DNA from: Terrabacter sp. 28
GTDB taxonomy: Bacteria > Actinomycetota > Actinomycetes > Actinomycetales > Dermatophilaceae
Reading direction: 5' to 3'
DNA: 64,000 nucleotides
Assembly: GCA_000955875.1 (NCBI GenBank)
Contig: JYOE01000003.1
Coordinates: 95,166-159,165, forward strand
Position numbers and translations under genes: made by a program. The notes under the pieces are model-generated. The model did no database searches. It was not told where the DNA came from and was given only the letters and a program-made list of their open reading frames with translations. Numbering within the stretch: the stretch's first letter is position 1; every line of letters begins with the position of its first letter. Positions 60,880-64,000 of the stretch are shown here, piece by piece.

Positions 60880-61233
60880 TCACCAGAGGGCGGCGACGAG
60901 CACGTTGGCGACCGCTGCACCGCCGGCGACGTCGAGCAGCGGACCGGTGTCGCGGCCCTTGCGCGCCCGGGCGGCACCGATCTCGGCCGCCGCGACCACG
61001 CCGAGGGCGATGACGAGCTTGACCGCGATCTTCGTGTTGTTGACCTCGTGACTGTCGTCCTTGATCGCCGACGCGATGCCGACGAGCACCAGACCGGTGA
61101 CGATCTGGGCGCGGGCCCCCCACACGATCGGCGCCGTGACCGTGCGACCCGAGCGCACCGCGATCCAGCCACCGACGACGGCGGCCATGCCGAGCAGGTG
61201 CAGGGCGACCAGGAGGTTGTAGACGAAGTCCAT
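60880..61233 (-). CDS. Small four-helix membrane protein
   Basis: About 117 residues with four hydrophobic segments: about 3-24, 39-56, 69-85 and 97-115. ATG 61233 was preferred because AGGA lies 8 bases upstream; another ATG at 61242 gives three more residues. It is flanked by the Nudix gene 10 bases upstream, suggesting one transcript. No family was assigned. Confidence 0.65.
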   Translation of the reverse strand: MDFVYNLLVALHLLGMAAVVGGWIAVRSGRTVTAPIVWGARAQIVTGLVLVGIASAIKDDSHEVNNTKIAVKLVIALGVVAAAEIGAARARKGRDTGPLLDVAGGAAVANVLVAALW

Positions 61234-61243
61234 GGCCGACATC

Positions 61244-61972
61244 CTACGGAGCGTCGTACTCGTCGGCCGCCCGGGTCCTGCGCAGGTCGGCGAGCGCAGC
61301 GAGACGGCGCCACGACGAGCTGAGCGGGTAGCCCTCCAGCTCGTCGACGGGCACCCAGCGGGCGTCGGACGTCGTGCCGCCGACGTCGTGTATGACGATG
61401 TCGGTGGGCTGGGGGCACGTCGCGGCGTAGACGATCCGGACGGCGTGGAAGTCCTCGAGACCTCCCCTGGGCGACCGCCCGACCCAGTGGTCGGACTGCA
61501 CGGCGAGCAGGTCGCCGAGCTCGACCCGCTGGCCCGTCTCCTCCCACACCTCCCGGTGCACGCCGTCGACGGGCGGCTCTCCCTCGTCGAGGCCGCCGCC
61601 GGGCAGGCCCCAGCGCCCCGCGACGTGGGTCTGGGAGTTGAACTGGGTGAGCAGCACCCCTCGGGCGCTCGTCACGAGGGCGTAGGCGGCCACCCGCTGG
61701 TACGGCTCCCCCACCTCGTCGGCGCCCACGTCGGCGTCGCGCGGGGGTGCCGCAGAGCGCGGGCGTATGCCGTCGAGCGGGCTCACGCGGAAGGCGAGCT
61801 CGAGGGCCCCGTCCTCGCGAACGGCTGCCGACGCGGGGGCGCCGAGGGCCCAGCCGAGGGCTCCCAGGACGACTTCGGGGTGCTCGCCGTGACCGAGCCG
61901 CGCCTCGCCGAGCCTCGTGTCGTCGGCGTCGACCGCGACGACGCGGATGCCTCCCGGCTGGTTGGTCCTCAT
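61244..61972 (-). CDS. Nudix hydrolase
   Basis: A 242-residue protein. The Nudix box GGGLDEGEPPVDGVHREVWEETGQ, seen near residues 124-147, has all catalytic Glu residues in place (REVWEE). The N-terminal 85 residues are an extra domain (RVVAVDADDTRLGEARLGHGEHP) not found in minimal Nudix enzymes. The substrate, a nucleoside diphosphate linked to another moiety, is unknown. Its ATG overlaps the stop of the GT4 gene by four bases. Confidence 0.9.
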   Translation of the reverse strand: MRTNQPGGIRVVAVDADDTRLGEARLGHGEHPEVVLGALGWALGAPASAAVREDGALELAFRVSPLDGIRPRSAAPPRDADVGADEVGEPYQRVAAYALVTSARGVLLTQFNSQTHVAGRWGLPGGGLDEGEPPVDGVHREVWEETGQRVELGDLLAVQSDHWVGRSPRGGLEDFHAVRIVYAATCPQPTDIVIHDVGGTTSDARWVPVDELEGYPLSSSWRRLAALADLRRTRAADEYDAP

Positions 61973-63102
61973 CGACGGACCAGGCCGACGGCCCGCTCGT
62001 ACTCGGTCACCGCCAATGCGGCAACCTGCGACCAGTCCTGCGTCGGAGGGTTCGCGAGGTTCCACGATCGCATCCGTGCGACCTCGTGGGGGTCCTTGGC
62101 CAGACGGGCGATCGCCGATGCCATCAGCGAGTCACTCGACACCACAAGACCGTTGACACCGTCAGTGACGAACTCACCTACGCCGGAGCCGGATCGGCCG
62201 ATCACCGGCAGGCCCACCGTGCGTGCCTCCAGCGCCGCGATCCCGAACGACTCGAGACGGGCAGGCGACAGGTAGACGTCGGAGGCGGCATACCTCTGGC
62301 GCAGCTCGTCGCGCGTGACCCGACCCGGCAGCGAGACCCAGTCGAGGCCGCGCCGGCGGACGAGGGCCTCGACCTTGCGACGGTCTGGCCCCTCCCCCAG
62401 GACGGTCAGCGACACCGAGCCGGAGCCGGCGAGGCGCTCGGCCTCGGCGACGAGCTCGACGAGGGCAGCCGGTCGCTTGCGCGCCGCGAGCCGCATCGCG
62501 GTGACGAGGCGCAGCGGCCCCGGCTCCCGCGGGCCTGGGGCACCTGCCCATCGCGCGACGTCGATGCCGTTGGGCAGGACGCCGACCGACCGACCGGGCC
62601 CGACGAGCCGCCGCAGCGGCTGCGCGGCAACGTCGGACACCGCCGACATGGCGACGCCGCGCGCAGCCCAGCGGCGCACGAAGCGCAGCGTCTCGAAGAG
62701 GGGCGCCACGCCGGCGAGCATGCAGTGCCACGTCATCGCCGTGGGCAGCCCGAGCCCGACGGTGACCCGGGTGCAGTCCCACGCGAAGGGCGAGACCACC
62801 CCGGTCTGGACGTGGGCCACGTCGAAGCCGCCGTCGACCAGGCGGCGGCGCAGCTCGGGCGGCGCCCACGGGTTGACCGGGAGCTCCCACGGGAGTCGGG
62901 CCGCGAGGCGGTGCACGGGCACGCCGTCCACGACGGTCACGGCTCCGTGCATCTCGCCGCCCGCGCCACGGGTCGCCGTGAAGACCTCGACCTCGTGCCC
63001 GGCGGCCTGCAGGTGCCGGGCGAGGTCCTGCGTCTGCACCTCGATCCCGCCCAGCCGGGGCAGGTAGCAGTCGGACAGGAGGGCCACCTTCACGGGGAAC
63101 AC
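61969..63102 (-). CDS. GT4-family glycosyltransferase (phosphatidylinositol-mannosyltransferase-like)
   Basis: A 377-residue GT-B enzyme. The N-terminus VALLSDCYLPRLGGIEVQTQDLARHLQAAGHEVEVFTA is typical of mannosyltransferases of the PimB/PimC type. The donor domain has VLPNGIDVARW, RLAARKRPAALVEL, VLGEGPDRRKVE and the EX7E motif in SPARLESFGIAALEARTVGLPVIG. It likely uses GDP-mannose or a UDP-sugar at the membrane. The GTG at 63102 is taken; a GTG at 63093 is also possible. It is divergent from the PIG-L gene. Confidence 0.87.
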   Translation of the reverse strand: MFPVKVALLSDCYLPRLGGIEVQTQDLARHLQAAGHEVEVFTATRGAGGEMHGAVTVVDGVPVHRLAARLPWELPVNPWAPPELRRRLVDGGFDVAHVQTGVVSPFAWDCTRVTVGLGLPTAMTWHCMLAGVAPLFETLRFVRRWAARGVAMSAVSDVAAQPLRRLVGPGRSVGVLPNGIDVARWAGAPGPREPGPLRLVTAMRLAARKRPAALVELVAEAERLAGSGSVSLTVLGEGPDRRKVEALVRRRGLDWVSLPGRVTRDELRQRYAASDVYLSPARLESFGIAALEARTVGLPVIGRSGSGVGEFVTDGVNGLVVSSDSLMASAIARLAKDPHEVARMRSWNLANPPTQDWSQVAALAVTEYERAVGLVRR

Positions 63103-63122
63103 TGTGTCATGCGTCAGGATGG

Positions 63123-63950
63123 GTGACTGTGCCCCACACCCTGCTCGCCTTCCACGCGCACCCCGACGACGAGGCGCTGCTGACGTCGGGCACGATGGCG
63201 CGCGCCTCGGCCGAGGGTCACCGGGTCGTCGTCGTGGTGGCCACCGACGGCGAGCTCGGCCTCGCCGCCAGCGAGTTCACCGGCGACGGCGCGCTCGCGG
63301 CGACCCGCATGGACGAGCTCCGCGCGAGCGCGCGTGCGCTGGGCGTCGCCCGCGTCGAGCACCTCGGCTACGCCGACAGCGGTCTCGGGCCAGAGGTCGC
63401 GCCCGACCCGCCCGGCGCCACGCGCTTCGTGCGGGCCGACGTCGAGGAGGCGGCCGAGCGCCTCGCCGCGATCCTGCGCGAGGAGCAGGTCGACGTGCTG
63501 CTCAGCTATGAGCCCAACGGCGGCTACGGCCATCCGGACCACCAGCAGGTGCACGTCGTCGGAGCCCGGGCCGCCGAGCTCGCGGGCACGCCGCGGGTGC
63601 TCGAGGCGACCGTGCCCCGCGACACGATCTGTCGGGCCATCGACCTCGCAGCCAAGGTCTACCGTTTCCCGCCCGAGTTCGACCGGGCGAGCTTCGACCG
63701 GGCGTTCTCGGCACGCAGCGAGATCACCCACCGCATCGGGGTGCGGCACCACATCGCCGCCAAGCGGGCCTCGATGCGGGCGCACACGTCGCAGGCCAGC
63801 GCCGACGGAGGCGCCGACCGCACCCTGGCCGCCTTCCTGCGCATCCCGCGCCCGCTCTACGACGTGGTCTTCGGCCGCGAGTGGTTCGTCGACCGGTCGC
63901 TGCCGCCGGGGTCGGCGATCCGTCGCGACGTCTTCGCCGACCTCGCCTGA
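63123..63950 (+). CDS. PIG-L/LmbE-family zinc deacetylase
   Basis: A 275-residue de-N-acetylase. The zinc motif AHPDDEALLTSG lies near residues 11-22, TDGELG near 42, the GYADSGLG loop near 83 and the metal His in GHPDHQQVH near 140. Family members deacetylate GlcNAc-linked compounds such as mycothiol or PI precursors. The adjacent divergent GT4 gene would fit a transferase/deacetylase pair, though neither matches MshA/MshB closely enough for me to name them. It starts at GTG 63123. Confidence 0.9.
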   Translation: MTVPHTLLAFHAHPDDEALLTSGTMARASAEGHRVVVVVATDGELGLAASEFTGDGALAATRMDELRASARALGVARVEHLGYADSGLGPEVAPDPPGATRFVRADVEEAAERLAAILREEQVDVLLSYEPNGGYGHPDHQQVHVVGARAAELAGTPRVLEATVPRDTICRAIDLAAKVYRFPPEFDRASFDRAFSARSEITHRIGVRHHIAAKRASMRAHTSQASADGGADRTLAAFLRIPRPLYDVVFGREWFVDRSLPPGSAIRRDVFADLA

Positions 63951-63952
63951 CG

Positions 63953-64000
63953 TCGGGAACTGACCACTCGACGCCCAGTTCGGGTCGAGTGCTCGGTTCC
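63953..64000. repeat. Two family A repeats at the window end
   Basis: GTCGGGAACTGACCACTCGA (63953-63972, diverged) and TCGAGTGCTCGGTTCC (63985-64000, cut by the window edge), in opposite orientation, just after the PIG-L stop. Confidence 0.75.

Noticed and set aside
61969..63950. Mycothiol biosynthesis pair mshA/mshB
   Set aside because: A GT4 and a PIG-L deacetylase are adjacent, but the GT4 lacks the MshA-type N-terminus and the genes are divergent. General family names are safer.

Overview
This 64 kb window has very high GC, GTG starts, ATGA/GTGA gene overlaps and strongly GC-ended codons. Together with DUF3017 next to folD, a DUF6350 membrane protein between purN and sucD, and an ECF42 sigma factor paired with a DGPF protein, it points to an actinobacterial chromosome. 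Intrasporangiaceae-like Micrococcales is my best guess, but it is an inference. The window is mostly ordinary chromosome. It carries one insertion sequence, several families of short dispersed repeats and a two-part catabolic locus. No rRNA, tRNA or CRISPR array was seen.

Layout. 0-5 kb: a truncated acyltransferase, DUF3017, folD, a GT4 glycosyltransferase and a ferredoxin reductase. 5-6.5 kb: an IS110-family element inserted inside a dispersed repeat, with a predicted bridge RNA whose guides match the flanks. 6.5-12.3 kb: a heterodimeric ABC exporter with one degenerate ATP site and a secreted BNR/sialidase-like protein. 13.7-27 kb: first half of the catabolic locus, with an FdrA-DUF1116 fusion, DUF2877, PucR, a uracil-type NCS2 permease, a three-subunit molybdenum hydroxylase, CoxG and a nitrilase-superfamily amidase. 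27-32.4 kb: a membrane protein/winged-helix pair with a clear operator, a lipoprotein hydrolase, a GT1 enzyme and the ECF42/DGPF pair. 32.6-40.2 kb: second half, with HyuA, HyuB, an NmrA-like protein, carbamate kinase and a barbiturase/cyanurate hydrolase. 40.3-47.7 kb: purH, purN, DUF6350, a polysaccharide deacetylase, sucD and sucC. 47.8-64 kb: a broken AbiEi-like gene, a B12-binding protein, a lipase, an M23 peptidase, pcrA, a GNAT enzyme, a WS/DGAT acyltransferase, a quinone oxidoreductase, an amidohydrolase, a sigma-like protein fused to an extracytoplasmic domain, small membrane proteins, Nudix, GT4 and PIG-L.

How the catabolic genes may work together (inference). The permease has the uracil-type signature. 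The molybdenum hydroxylase could oxidise uracil to barbiturate, which the barbiturase-family enzyme would open to ureidomalonate. Ureidomalonate is the one-carbon homologue of oxalurate, the substrate of the FdrA/DUF1116/DUF2877 oxamate carbamoyltransferase. That complex could therefore cleave ureidomalonate by phosphorolysis to malonamate and carbamoyl phosphate. Carbamate kinase would recover ATP and the amidase would release malonate and ammonia. This would be an energy-conserving end to oxidative pyrimidine breakdown. The competing reading is hydantoin/parabanate/oxalurate breakdown.

The two most interesting items are this catabolic locus and the IS110 element, whose guide RNA appears to be tuned to the genome's own intergenic repeat.
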